A stretch of DNA of 64,000 nt from Linepithema humile (GCF_040581485.1 NC_090132.1:12902146-12966145), one strand, 5' to 3'; shown: positions 12,328-23,709, counted from the stretch's first letter. Notes: generated by a model from the letters alone, not told the origin. Numbers and translations are program-made.

Positions 12328-13425
12328 AGGCCCGGCTGAACGTCTTCTCACCAGACTCCGTTCGCTGATCGACAGCGAACAACCCTGCTACGAGCGTCCT
12401 CGTAGTCCCGACCGAGCATACTCGGACTCTATACCTGTGCCAGCACACGAGTATCCTCGTGTACCGCCGAGCGTCCTCGGTATTCTTTGATTCCAGGATA
12501 CAAATATATTCGTATACCCGCCAAGCGTACTTGGTTCCTCTAGGCCACCGAACTCTGTATTGCGGGCATTTCCGCATACCTAGCCAGGTCGCTATTCTAA
12601 AATTCCGTCTTCGTACGAGCATCCTCGTACTCCCGCCGAACGTAATCGGCAGCCTAAGTCCGCACACCGCGTTTATTCGCCGGGATTTCATAACGGTAAT
12701 CCGTCCGGCAAGCAACACCGCGTCGACCAATCCGCGCCGCCGAATAGTCCGCATCGATCTACGATCGAACAGACTCGCGATACTACGAACGCACTTACCG
12801 ACGAGCGCTCCGTCTTGTACCAACCGTTGCGACACGATCGCCCGCGCTTGCGCTCTCGCCGACCGCACCAGGACGCCTCACGTCATACTAAATAATTATT
12901 CCACCGTCGCCTCAAATAATTATTTCATTATTACGATACTTCGCATTGATTTTCACGTATATTTCGCATTTATTTTACGCCGCCTTAAATAATTATTTCG
13001 CCGCCGCTCGAACAATTATTTCATTTTGCCGATATCTTGCATGTATTTTCACGTTGCTTTCGCTTTTGTTTTGCGCCGCTTTAAAATAATTATTTCACCA
13101 TTGCTTAAATAATTATTTCGCCTTTGCCGATATCTTGCATTTATTTTCACGTTGCTTTTACTTATATTTTGCGCCGCTTTAAAATAATTATTCCACCGTT
13201 GCTCAAATAATTATTTTACCAGTAACGATACTCCGCATTTATCCACACGCTACTCTGTATTCATTTCACGCCGCTTTAAAGAACTATTTCGCTATCACTT
13301 GTTAATTGCTTCACCGATATTTGGCTAATTTGTATACTATTTCAAATTCATCTTGCACACGCTTCGCATGTATGCACGAGCATTGTAGCAGATCATTCGA
13401 GGCAAATCGTATCAACATCTTTCTC

Positions 13426-13431
13426 AATAAA
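13426..13431 (+). terminator. LTR polyadenylation signal
   Basis: AATAAA about 120 bases before the LTR end, followed by T-rich sequence. Confidence 0.6.
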
Positions 13432-13547
13432 CACTGTTTCATTATTTTTCTGATAAACAAGTATTTGGTTTATTTGACATACCCCCAACCGACCGAACCT
13501 GGATTCCGGCGAGCTAATCCGCGTCCGCCGAAGCTCACACGGTTTCA

Positions 13548-16138
13548 AGCATATGATTCATGGACCTTGTGGTGATTGGTGTCTGGTAGATGGTAAATGT
13601 TCGAAACATTATCCGAAATCTTATTTTGAAGAGACTAAAATGGATGAAGATGCTTATCCCTATTATTGTCGACGAAATAATGGTAAAAATTTTAAACGTC
13701 CTGGTGGTTATATAGTTGATAATCGTTATGTTGTTCCATATTGTCCTACTTTATCGATTATATTTAATTGTCATATTAATGTTGAAGTAGTTTCAAGTAT
13801 CAAATCGGTTAAATATCTATATAAATATATTTATAAAGGGCACGATGTTGCTGCTATAACCATTGAACCAATAACAGAAAATGTAATTATTGATCATGAT
13901 GAGATACACAATTATATCGAAACTCGTTATGTTGGACCTGTAGAAGCCTGTTGGCGTATCCTTGGTAAGAAGTTACAAGATAAAAGCCATACTATAATGC
14001 GTTTACCAGTCCATCTTCCTAACGAACAAAATATTATAATTGAAAATGAATCTAATGAAGACACAATAACTTCTGCATTAAGCCAGGTTACTATGTTAAT
14101 CGATTATTTTTCATTAAATTTGCGTGATGAAGAAGCAAGACAATATTTATATATTGAAATTCCACGCTATTATACATTTAAAAAAGAGAAAATTAATGAT
14201 AGAAATGTGTCACACTGGGTTAAACGCAAAAGTCACTATAATTGCATAGGACGAATGTATTCTGTTAGTCCATCTCAAACAGAATTATTTCATTTACGAT
14301 TATTATTACTTACAATAAAGGGGACTACAAGTTTTAATAATTTAAGAACTGTAAATGGAGAATTATGTCAATCATTTACGGCAGCATGTTTGGCTTTAGG
14401 TTTAATCGAAGATGATGATGAATGGAATCGAGCTATGAATGAAGCTGTTGGATGGATGATGCCACGACAACTTCGTAAATTATTTGTACGAATATTATTA
14501 CATTGTCAGCCATTACATCCTGAAGAATTATGGGATAACTTTAAAACAGCTTTGTCGGAGGATTATGTTCGACATTTTGGTATGTTACAAGGACAGAAGA
14601 AAGCATATATACAAATCAATAATATGCTTTGTACTGAAGGCAAAAATCTTGCTGATTTTCCACAAATGGAGCAATTATTAGAAACTGAGTTGTTAAACGA
14701 AGAGAATGATTATGTGATATTTGAACAAGCTATGGAAATAGGTACCAAACAATATAAACAATTAAATGATAAACAAAAAGAAATAGTTGATCTTGTGTTA
14801 AATAAATTAGATAACAATATTTATAATAATAATTATTGTTTTTATATTGATGGTCCAGGTGGATCAGGTAAAACATTTATATATACAACTATTTATCATT
14901 TAGTAAAAATTAGAAACAAACACGTGTGTGCAATGGCTTTTACGGGTATTGCAGCGACATTATTACCTGCTGGAAAAACAGTTCATAAGACATTTGGATT
15001 GCCGGTTCCATTATTTGCTGATTCAACATCTGCTATTAAAATCCAATCAAAGGAAGCTCAATATTTGAAAAATACAGATATTTTTATCTGGGATGAAGCA
15101 CCAATGTCACCACGATATGCTTTAGAAATTATGGATCGAACATTGCGTGATATTATGAACAATAATTTACCTTTCGGTGGAAAAATTGTTTTATTAGGTG
15201 GTGATTTTAGACAACTTCTGCCTATAAAAGTACATGGTACTCGAAATGAAATTGTAAATCTTTCTATTAAATTTAGTGCTATTTGGAAACATTTTGTAAA
15301 TTATTCTTTAACACAAAATATGAGAGTTCTTCCAGAAGAAATTGAATTTGCAAAATTTCTTTTAGATATGGGAGATGGCATATTGAATGATTCTAATGAT
15401 AACATACAAATTCCTGAATGTTGTATAGCACCTATTAATGCTGATATTGTAGAAGATATATATGGCGATTTAATACGGAAAAAGGAATTTACCAAAATGG
15501 CTAAATGTGCTATACTTTCTGCAAGAAATACTGACGTAGATGAAATTAATAAAAAAGTTGTTGAATTATTAGATATAACTAATGAACGAATTTATACAAG
15601 TGTTGATAGTACTATGAATTGTGATGATAATGGCGATATTGGTGAAGCTTTGTTACCAGAATATTTAAACAGTTTATCTCCATCATGTCTTCCTCCTTAT
15701 GAATTACGTTTAAAGCCAAATTGCATTATTATGTTGATTAGAAATCTTAGTATCAATGAAGGTCTTTGTAATGGTACTAGATTAATGATTATAGAACTTA
15801 CAGATCATTTATTGAAATGTAAAATCTTAACGGGTGATAAGGCAGGAGATATCGTTTTTTTAAATCGTATAACATTATATTGCGAAAATATATATCCTTT
15901 TACCTTTTCAAGAAGACAGTTTCCAGTAAAATTAGCATTTGCTATGACAATTAATAAATCACAAGGGCAAACGTTTGATAGAGTAGGAATAGATCTTCGC
16001 AAAGATGTTTTTAATCATGGGCAATTATATGTTGCTTTCTCAAGAGTTCGTTCTTGGCAAGCATTAAAAGTTTTTCTTGGTAATCAACGAGATAATAGAC
16101 ACGTTAAAAATTATGTATATAAAGAAATATATATGTGA
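13548..16138 (+). pseudogene. Helitron Rep C-terminal part with PIF1-like helicase
   Basis: One long open frame of 861 codons continues the Helitron protein after the LTR. It begins MIHGPCGDWC, the conserved cysteine region after the HUH domain. The Rep tyrosine motif is KYLYKYIYKGHD. The superfamily 1 helicase follows with Walker A GPGGSGKTF, Walker B FIWDEAPM, GGDFRQLLPI and the C-terminal INKSQGQTFDRVG and VAFSRVRS. Together these would unwind DNA during rolling-circle transposition. The frame is open with no internal stop, so the Helitron decayed little apart from the upstream frameshift and the LTR. Confidence 0.85.
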
Positions 16139-16200
16139 AATAAAAATATATATTAAATTGAAAGCTGTATTTAAAGATGTATGTTATAGTTAATTATGTA

Positions 16201-16600
16201 ATTAACAAATATCATCCAGCAATTGCAAATATTATACGTCGATTTTGATGACATTGGAACCATCGGTTATTTAGTTTCTCGAAGCAAACTAAAGTTTTAC
16301 TTTTTTTTATATGTATAAATGGATATATATGGCGCTAAATGTATTAATTATTGCTCTGGAGTTCGCTGGATATATTTATTAATTTCTTTATTTATTAATT
16401 TTTAAATAATGTAATTAAGTACTTGAAATTTTAAAGCAATTGCAAATATCTCTCAAAGTCGATCTTTCAAATAATACATTGATGATTTAACTTCATACAA
16501 ACAATAATCTCCATTTGAAAGATCGACTTTGAGAGATATTTGCAATTGCTAGATGATATTTGTTAAAATTCATTTTTTTTTAATTTTTAAATAATGTAAA
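16201..16600. repeat. MITE-like repeat copy
   Basis: The segment contains 'caaatatcatccagcaattg', 'tcaaagtcgatctttcaaat' and the inverted partner 'gatcgactttgagagatatt', the same family as the array at 6.2-9.3 kb. It directly follows the Helitron and suggests the Helitron landed in, or carried, such repeats. Confidence 0.75.
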
Positions 16601-16986
16601 AAAGTATTCATAAAAGTACTCATAAAAAAACACTCGGATTAATAAGAAGCATAAAGAACAGCGTGCACGGAGAGGAAAGCATGTACTGGAAGTGGTGCGC
16701 GCTATAAGTATGAGAATTTTTAAAATTATTACTTATCTTTTTTTTACTTTTCTCTTTTACCCTTTCCTTCTCCTTTTTTCACTTTTTCACTCTTTTTTCA
16801 CTCTTTTTAAAAAAATGCGTTTTTTGAACAGGGAATACGTCTGTACAATTTGACAGCTTGAAAAAATGTAAACAAGAGTGGATATGCGAAGATATGTTTG
16901 ATAGATTGAGAGTGAAGGTTATTTTGACGGTTTTTTAAAATAAAAAAAATTTATTAAAATATTTATATTTTTTAATTATTAAATTA
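16601..16986. other. Non-coding stretch
   Basis: No gene is seen. The stretch has a pyrimidine-rich tract near 16,735-16,810 and AT-rich sequence up to the GC hairpin (GCGCGCGCGC) at about 16,997-17,017, which abuts the end of the Penelope-like frame. Confidence 0.55.
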
Positions 16987-19077
16987 CTATAATAAGTGCG
17001 CGCGCGCAGCGCGCGCCTGTATTGTTCTAGTATTGCTAAATTTTTTAAGTCTTTCGTTAATACTATTAAAAATTAATTCCAATGGATAGCCGTTAATTAA
17101 AAGTAGGGAAATCATTTCCTCGATGTTCTTGTGCCAATATTGTGGGTGTGTTAACTTTACAACTCTGTCAAATAAGCCAATGATAACACCTTTTTTGTGT
17201 GCCATGGGATGATGCGAATAAAAACTTAAATATCTGCCCGAAAAAGTAGGTTTGTGGAACAAATCAAATTTAATAAAATTGTTTTCCGATATTAGTTTAA
17301 CGTTTAGGAAATTGATATGATTATTTATTCCCTTTTCCAATGTGAATTGTAATCTGCTATGCATTGAGTTGAATGTCTCCAAAACTTCGTCTAAATGATT
17401 TTCTGGAGCCGTAAATAGTATGTCGTCAACATACCTAAAATAAAACGGTAATTTGTAAGGTAGACGTTCGATTGCTGAATTTTCCAAATCTTGTAACACA
17501 AATTCTGCTATTATTGGAGAGAGAGGAGAACCCATTGGAGTGCCAAAAATTTGCTTGTAAATTATTTTATTAAAACTAAAATACGTTGAATTTAAAACTA
17601 AATTGATACCAATTAAAAATTCTTCTATTGGTATGGAATTGTACCTTCTAATCCATTCCCATCTGTTTTTTATGCTTTCTATTGCCTTTTCAACAGGAAT
17701 GTTCGTAAAAAGAGAAACAACATCTAAAGAAGCAAGGCAATGATCTGATTCTACAAAAACACCATTCAACTTTTCAACTAGATCAAAACTATTTTTTATG
17801 TTTCTTTTCGAATTAGGTACATTGTTTGCAAGGATTCCATGTAAAAAGTTAGCTATCTTATATAACGGGCTATTAATCGATGATACTATTACTCTGAGAG
17901 GATATCCTTCTTTATGGATTTTTGGCAAACCGTAGGCTCTAGGTGTGTTTCCGTCCGTTTCCAAAAGACACCTGTATTTTATGTCATCTATGTAACCTCT
18001 CTCTCTCCATCTGGCAAGTAGAGACCTCAGTTTATCAGTTAATATTTTAGTTGGGTCTTTTTTAACAATTTGGTAGGTGTTGGTGTCAGAAAGTATGTCG
18101 ACCATTTTTTCCATATATTCTGATTTTTTCATGACTACTGTACTATTGCCTTTATCAGCCCTGGTGAATAATAGATCAGGGTTTTCATTTATAAATTTTT
18201 TTGTTTTGTACAACCAATTGAGTAACTTTCTGTCATCAACACTATTGCGGGAGTTTCCCTTACAGAACCCATTTATAATTGATATAGTATCATTTCTAAC
18301 AGAACATTTGTAATCTTCACTCTTTCTTTCAATGTTTCTTTCAATGTTTTTTATGACTTCAATTGACATCGACATTTTTTCCGTGATAGGCATGTTAAAA
18401 CGTTCTCCCAATTGTAACAAAAGCTCGACCTCTTTGGGAATTACAACATCTGATAAATTAACGAACCATTTTTTATGTTTGTCGTCTAAGGTCGACTGAG
18501 AGTTGAAATTGTCAGGCATTATTATTATATTCGAATTAATATCAGATCCAAAATTATTATGTGTTTTCACATTGTTAGTATTGAAAGCAATTGGTTTGAT
18601 ACTTGCTCTTCTATCAATGTTCTGTTTAGAAACTAACCATTCAATTTTTTTGTTTATTTTAACTAAGTTCCTAAACCACAATTTTTGGGAGCGTCTCTCT
18701 TGCCCATTAAAAAACGTATTGTATAAATTGAGTGGTAATCTTCTAGTTACAACCTCATATATTTTATGGCATTCTTTTCTGACGCATTGTAAAGTCGCGT
18801 AGGCATCATCTAATTCTAACTTTATTATTTTTCGAATAAGCTCTTTCCTGATATTATCAAAGATTGCTACTGATCTATGGTGGTATAGTTGTAGGCAATT
18901 TTTAAAAACAAATTTCAAATGTGAAGGAGTTAGATCTCTTTGTAGACAATTTTTAAGAAACCTGATTCGAATGCGTAATTTAATGCTTAAATTAACATTA
19001 TTCATAAAATTCTTCAGTTGCAAAGTTACAAATTTGCCAAAATGAAATTGGACAAAATTAAAAAAGGATTCACGCAT
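16987..19077 (-). CDS. Penelope-like reverse transcriptase
   Basis: An intact 696-codon frame. From the N-terminus it has a long basic region, then ADKGNSTVVM, the family signature YGLPKIHK, VIVSSINSPLYKIANFL, ASLDVVSLFTNIP (palm motif A), GTPMGSPLSPIIAEF, YFRYVDDIL (motif C with the two Asp) and FLNVKL. The enzyme would copy element RNA at an exposed chromosomal 3' end. The GIY-YIG endonuclease that normally follows is absent; the frame ends in ARAARAHLL, coded by a GC hairpin that looks like foreign sequence at a breakpoint. The open frame suggests relatively recent insertion. Confidence 0.88.
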   Translation of the reverse strand: MRESFFNFVQFHFGKFVTLQLKNFMNNVNLSIKLRIRIRFLKNCLQRDLTPSHLKFVFKNCLQLYHHRSVAIFDNIRKELIRKIIKLELDDAYATLQCVRKECHKIYEVVTRRLPLNLYNTFFNGQERRSQKLWFRNLVKINKKIEWLVSKQNIDRRASIKPIAFNTNNVKTHNNFGSDINSNIIIMPDNFNSQSTLDDKHKKWFVNLSDVVIPKEVELLLQLGERFNMPITEKMSMSIEVIKNIERNIERKSEDYKCSVRNDTISIINGFCKGNSRNSVDDRKLLNWLYKTKKFINENPDLLFTRADKGNSTVVMKKSEYMEKMVDILSDTNTYQIVKKDPTKILTDKLRSLLARWRERGYIDDIKYRCLLETDGNTPRAYGLPKIHKEGYPLRVIVSSINSPLYKIANFLHGILANNVPNSKRNIKNSFDLVEKLNGVFVESDHCLASLDVVSLFTNIPVEKAIESIKNRWEWIRRYNSIPIEEFLIGINLVLNSTYFSFNKIIYKQIFGTPMGSPLSPIIAEFVLQDLENSAIERLPYKLPFYFRYVDDILFTAPENHLDEVLETFNSMHSRLQFTLEKGINNHINFLNVKLISENNFIKFDLFHKPTFSGRYLSFYSHHPMAHKKGVIIGLFDRVVKLTHPQYWHKNIEEMISLLLINGYPLELIFNSINERLKKFSNTRTIQARAARAHLL

Positions 19078-19212
19078 TTTGAAGCTTGCGTTTATAAAAT
19101 AAATTAAAACTATAATATTGGCTCAAATTATTCAAATAAATTATTAACAACAAGCTACAGAGCCCAAGCTGGATTTTCGTGCTTAATTTATTGATATATT
19201 ATAACAAATGTT

Positions 19213-19262
19213 TAGGTCAATCTAGACGTTTCGACCATCTGATTGTGGTCATCTTCAGTAGT
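19213..19262 (-). ncRNA. Hammerhead-like ribozyme core, PLE strand
   Basis: On the minus strand the core CTGAAGA is followed by a stem of TGACCA with TGGTCG and then GAAAC, matching the CUGANGA...GAAA catalytic core of hammerhead ribozymes found in PLE termini. Stems I and III were not resolved by hand. Confidence 0.5.
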
Positions 19263-19494
19263 TAGTTATTATAAAATTCGGAACATATTAATAAACAATC
19301 GTTACTTGTAAAACATGATTTACTTCCTGATGATCTTAAGATTGGTGTTATTAGAAGAGGCATGACTTTCAAGATGTGTTGTCCTTCTAAACAATTTTTA
19401 AATGTAACGAATATAAGAAGATTGTAATATCCGAATTAGTTTTATAAGTAACGATTGTTTATTAATATGTTCCGAATTTTATAATAACTAACTA

Positions 19495-19540
19495 CTGAAG
19501 ATGACCACAACCAGATAGTCGAAACGTCTAGATTGACCTA
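19495..19540 (+). ncRNA. Hammerhead-like ribozyme core, opposite strand
   Basis: The inverted arm carries the same CTGAAGA...GTCGAAACG core. Its stem II has TGACCA against TAGTCG, with one pairing weaker than in the other arm. Confidence 0.45.
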
Positions 19541-19665
19541 AACATTTGTTATAATATATCAATAAATTAAGCACGAAAATCCAGCTTGGGCTCTGTAACT
19601 TGTTGTTAATAATTTATTTGAATAATTTGAGCCAATATTATAGTTTTAATTTAACAATAGAATTT

Positions 19666-19765
19666 NNNNNNNNNNNNNNNNNNNNNNNNNNNNNNNNNNN
19701 NNNNNNNNNNNNNNNNNNNNNNNNNNNNNNNNNNNNNNNNNNNNNNNNNNNNNNNNNNNNNNNNN
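19666..19765. other. Assembly gap (100 N)
   Basis: Exactly 100 N, the usual placeholder for a gap of unknown size. It separates the PLE flank from the viral ligase fragment. The viral sequence resumes within a few bases of the position where the hAT element sits in the second viral copy. Confidence 0.98.
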
Positions 19766-20371
19766 CCAAGAAAAATAGATTTTTTCCTATATCTTCGTCT
19801 ATAGTCTTCCGATTTATTTGTCCACAAACCAAATTTCTAACATTTTTAAAGTTGTATTTTTTATTAATTTCATCAAGATCTGATTTTTTGATAATAAGTT
19901 CTCCTCTAACTTTTATTTCCTTCGTAACTTCGAAATTCAAAAAATCTTTTATTTCGTTCTTTAATCTGCCATAATTGCCATCTCCTCTTGTATATATATT
20001 AGAATTGTATATTAATATACATATCCCATCTGCTTTTGCAGACAGTACAACATCATCTTCTTCTGAAATGTTATTGTTTTTTAGCCATTTACTTAGTTTA
20101 TTGTCGTGTTCATATGTTTTATCTTCACTCCCAAGATATATTGGAAGTTTTTTGAATTCCTTTCCTCTTTTTTCTCCAATATTTTTTAATACAGAACTAT
20201 GACTTTTACAATTATTTAAGTATTCAACTATCATATCGTATAACTCATCATCTATTGGACTTTTTCCCTTTTTATGAGATATAACTCGTTCAACTTATCA
20301 ACATATTTCTCTATTTCATGTATGCTTATTTCCTTAATTTTATCAAAATTTTTTTTCGTAATCTTGTTCAT
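19766..20371 (-). pseudogene. NAD-dependent DNA ligase, N-terminal fragment (copy A)
   Basis: Only the adenylation domain start survives. It has the KADG active-site motif (LSAKADGICI), TRGDGNYGRL and VRGELIIKKSDLDEINKKY with NVRNLVCGQINRK, as in bacterial-type LigA. The frame is broken by two extra bases at about 20,277 relative to copy B. The gene is cut off at 19,766 by the assembly gap, at nearly the same codon where a hAT element interrupts copy B. Confidence 0.85.
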
Positions 20372-20572
20372 GTCTAATTGTAGTGTTTATATAATTTTCT
20401 TTATATTTTTTTTAAAAAAATTTATATATTATAAAAATATAGTTAAATATAGTTATATGTTATAAAAATAGTATATATATAATGGTTATATATTAGTCAA
20501 AAAATAGTCATATATTATAAAAATATAGTTATATATTATAAAAATAGTCATTATATAGTTATAAAAATATAG
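20372..20572. other. AT-rich intergenic repeat stretch (copy A)
   Basis: Short degenerate repeats of 'tatattataaaaatata' type. No frame is seen. The equivalent stretch in copy B is at 55,450-55,618 and differs by indels. Confidence 0.7.
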
Positions 20573-21087
20573 TTATATATTATAAAAATGTAAATTAGAA
20601 CATTTGCAAGAATAAGTATATCTATCTATACCAATACACATAAGTTTGAACATAATAATATCACATAATGTATTTATTTGTATTTTATTAATTTTTTCAT
20701 TACACACTATATATAAGCATATCTTAATCCTTTTAGTCTTATAAATATCAGCCAAATAAAATAATCTATTATTAACAATTTCCTTGTATTTAAAACACTC
20801 TCTGTAATTATTAAAAGATAATAGTGTATTGTAGCGATTTATACTATATTCGTAATCATCTAAATTTTTTTTTATATATTCCAAATTATATAATGATATA
20901 TATTGAATTATATATATATATTATTACAATTAATGATATTTGATAATTTTGATTTATTGTTTGTAAATATTTATTTCTGTAATTTTTTTTTTTTTGATGT
21001 ATCTAGATTATCATAATTTAATTTAATTTTAAGTATTAAATCCTTATCAAAATTTATTCTATCATATATATATCTGTGATAATTCAT
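20573..21087 (-). pseudogene. Small cysteine-rich viral protein, paralogue 2 (copy A)
   Basis: The N-terminal frame starts at 21,087 (MNYHRYIYDRINFDKDLIL) and breaks at a long T run near 20,990; the C-terminal frame resumes at 20,884 (MEYIKKNLDDYEY). Its end has NNRLFYL and a C-terminal set of cysteines ending CKCSNLHFYNI. The layout mirrors the gene directly upstream, so the two are tandem paralogues. In copy A six extra bases split the first cysteine pair (CLYIVC against CLVC in copy B). The cysteine spacing suggests metal binding; function unknown. Confidence 0.6.
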
Positions 21088-21091
21088 TGTG

Positions 21092-21594
21092 TTAATAGTT
21101 GCACTTACAATAGTATTTATATTTTGAGAGATGTATACAAAATATATTACATATAACAACTTTCAAATCTGAATTTACCTTTATTTTTTCACATATACTA
21201 TTACATGAAATACAAAATAAATGGTAATATGATTCTTCCAGTTTTAATGTATAGAACAATCTATTATTTTTAAATTTCATATATAGTATAATACATTTAA
21301 CATATTCTTTATCATTGTAGTATTTATTATATAAATCTATAATAGTTTTAAAACTGTTTATGTTTTTTACTATACTTTCATATTTTATATTAGATATATA
21401 GTCTACAACATAAAGATTTTTACAATTTAATAATTCATTTACTTTATATTTCAATTTTTTTTCAAACATTTTTGTATAATTTCTTTGTCATTTTTACTTA
21501 ACTTATCATATTTTTCCTTCAAATTATACACGTATGTTTCGTCGAAATAAAGTTCGCAGTATAAGATTTTTAATTTATTATTTGACGAATCCAT
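21092..21594 (-). pseudogene. Small cysteine-rich viral protein, paralogue 1 (copy A)
   Basis: This is the copy A version of the intact gene at 56,133-56,636. The start codon at 21,594 is present, but one T is missing from a run near 21,455, so the reading frame changes after about 45 codons and resumes as an open frame from 21,469. The C-terminal part keeps FCISCNSICEKIKV and the final YYCKCNY. It ends four bases before the paralogue 2 start. Confidence 0.7.
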
Positions 21595-21697
21595 CTTTCA
21601 ATTTAAATGTATTATTTCTGTTTTTAAAATAATTTTTGGAAAACAAAAGTTACAAAGAAGATAATGAATGAAATTAAACAAAAATTAAATATGTAAC

Positions 21698-23687
21698 CTA
21701 ATATACGTCACAAATAATATTCTCAAATCCAGCATTGTTGTATACCAATAATGTTGCGTATCTAGAAATATCGTCTTTAACATGACCACCATTATATAGA
21801 AAATCTTTTATTGAAAATTTGTCATTAGAAATATTTTTAATTTTCTCTTTTATAGCATAAGGAGTATCATTATCTATTACGAAATTTTCTATTTCTACAT
21901 TTTGTTCTCTAAACAATTTTCTCAAAGAATCTTCTATGATCTTATTTTTCATATACGGAACTGACATTGCAAACGGGTCATACTTTATCCACGTATCGTC
22001 ATCAATTTTGTTATATGAATATCGTCCGATATATTTTTTCGATGAACACATTTCGTATATTCCTGAATTTTCTAGTGTTTTACAACATACAGCTCCTATT
22101 AGAGAGAATACTTCGCCTCCGATTGTTGGATCATCAGGTATATCTATAGGATCGTCTAGTACAATGTTTTTTGCACCAGAATTATAAAATCTTGATAAAG
22201 ATTTCTTGTGAATTCTAGGAATACTAATAAAGAAGACACCATTTGCAAATAGAACAGAATTATTATTTATATTTCTAAACATATCAAATGACAGTTTATT
22301 ACCTAAAAATGGACCTAAATTACCAATTTCTCCAAGATACGCACAATTTTTTTCCTCCTTTACAATAGATTTTCTAACTATACACAATCTTTTAGTAAGA
22401 GAGTCGTAACTTATATTATTAAATACAGAACTATCTAACTTCAAAGATTCTTTAATACTACCTAATCTATTTCTCATGATATCAAACTCTACAAATTCAA
22501 CGGATTCAGGTACAGACGATATAGGGTCTGTTGTTTTTGTTACAAGTATAGGCTTAAATGGAACACACGATAGGACTGTTGATAATATTTTTTCTTCTTC
22601 GGTTTTGTAAGATCTGAATCCTATTTTGTTTGTTATCTTTGATAACTCTCCTGACAGTTGACTGTACCACTTACCTTGTCTCAAGTTTAAAACAATCATC
22701 TTTAACATATTGTGATATATTAATCTATATAATTCGTGTTTTAATCTTACTTCTCCGTTAATTATCTTAGTATCTCCTGTTATAAAATCTGTAGGATCAG
22801 ACGCTTTCAAAAACATTCTAAATTTATTCTCTTCAGTTATTTTCTTGTTAACTATCATGTCTGTCAGTACAGTAAGAGGATCAACGTTGTTTATTAAATC
22901 GTCCAAAAATGTTAATTTATTTGCAAATAAACAAAATATAACAGGCTCTATAAAATCGTTATTATTTCCGAACGAAACTACATCTCTTATAAATCCACTA
23001 TCTAAACTAGATAGATTTTTATACTGTTTTGAGACTATTCTGCTGTTAAAATTACATGTTTGATACGAATGTGATTTATATATCACTTCCAAGAGTTCCA
23101 TTTGTTTATCCAAAACAATTTTGTTAAGATTCGAAAGAGAAAAATATGGATGTGTTTTTAATATCTGTTGTTTCAAGACATAAGGAGTGTTGTCCTCTAT
23201 ATATTTTACCAACGCGTCATATTCAAAATTATTTATATCAGTACTGTAATTTCTTAAAATAGTTTCTATGATATCTTTAGATAAGGTGTTTGCGGATAAT
23301 AAAATATTCTGATTGATTAAATCATATATAGCCTTCTTCCCCAATCGTTCTATCTTGGAAGTGTCTATATTTTGAATGTTAAAATAACTTGGTTTTTCTA
23401 AGAAGTCAATTTCTTTTTCAGGCTTTCTTTTTTGTTTTTTCTTACCTCCCTTTTCATAATCTTCATTAGAAACCTCCATATTATTGACGAGCATATAGAT
23501 CTTTCTGCATACATCACATCTGTTTTGACATTGATCGTACATGTGGTAATGATTAAATGAATTATCTATATATATTATTTTCTTCATTCTCTTTTATTTT
23601 TGATATAAAATTATCCAATGTATTTTCATCTTTACAGTTACAAATGTCATCTCGAGAAATTCTAAATATATATTTTTCATTATTCAT
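21698..23687 (-). pseudogene. Large viral protein with USP-like C-terminal pattern (copy A)
   Basis: The gene starts at 23,687 (MNNEKYIFRISRDD). Two bases missing near 23,575, compared with copy B, shift the frame, and the rest is open for 629 codons from 23,587. Features include CQNRCDVCRK near the N-terminus, a basic GGKKKQKRKPEKE stretch and a mainly helical middle. At the C-terminal end FFISIPRIHKK, then VFSLIGAVCCK, SGIYEMCSSKKYIG and WIKYDPF follow the order of strands in ubiquitin-specific proteases, but the usual catalytic His in GHY is Ile here. Homology is weak; a structural role is equally possible. Copy B carries a different break. Confidence 0.6.
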
Positions 23688-23709
23688 TTATTTATAATAA
23701 AAGAGCGAT

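Larger units (their letters stand above)
12104..13547 (+). mobile_element. Solo LTR (1,444 bp) of an LTR retrotransposon
   Basis: The element begins TGTAACGATG and ends GGTTTCA, giving TG...CA ends. It is flanked by AGCA on both sides (12,100-12,103 and 13,548-13,551), a 4-bp target duplication. It is much richer in GC than its surroundings. A TATA box lies at 12,320 and an AATAAA signal at 13,426, in the order expected for U3-R-U5. No gag or pol is present, so the internal part was probably lost by recombination between two LTRs. It could be Ty3/gypsy or Bel/Pao; the sequence does not decide. Open frames within it are spurious. Confidence 0.8.
10156..16138 (+). mobile_element. Helitron, autonomous-type but inactivated
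   Basis: The segment encodes the parts of a Helitron Rep/helicase in order: N-terminal region, HUH nuclease motif, Tyr motif and PIF1-type helicase. It is broken by one frameshift near 10,494-10,501 and by a solo LTR at 12,104-13,547. The true ends (5' TC, 3' CTRR with hairpin) could not be fixed. The coordinates given are the coding span only. MITE-like sequence also found in the array to the left resumes at 16,201. Confidence 0.85.
16987..19645 (-). mobile_element. Penelope-like retroelement (PLE)
   Basis: A reverse transcriptase gene lies on the minus strand, and its upstream side (19,120-19,645) is a large inverted repeat with hammerhead-like cores in both arms. This matches the pseudo-LTRs of Penelope-like elements. 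The downstream end, at a GC-only hairpin near 17,000, lacks the endonuclease part, so the element is 3'-truncated or of an endonuclease-less type. The element ends within 25 bases of the assembly gap. Confidence 0.85.
19120..19645. repeat. Inverted pseudo-LTR arms of the PLE
   Basis: The arm at 19,120-19,310 is the reverse complement of 19,438-19,645 with few mismatches; both hold 'ctggattttcgtgcttaatt' or its mirror. The space between them (19,311-19,437) is unique. Inverted terminal copies of this kind are a known arrangement in Penelope-like elements. Confidence 0.85.

Noticed and set aside
12212..12992. Arg-rich frames of 218 and 177 codons on opposite strands
   Set aside because: They lie within the GC-rich solo LTR, where stop codons are rare by composition.
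16987..19645. PLE as part of the virus
   Set aside because: It lies outside the viral sequence across the assembly gap, has host-type retroelement features and a different codon pattern.
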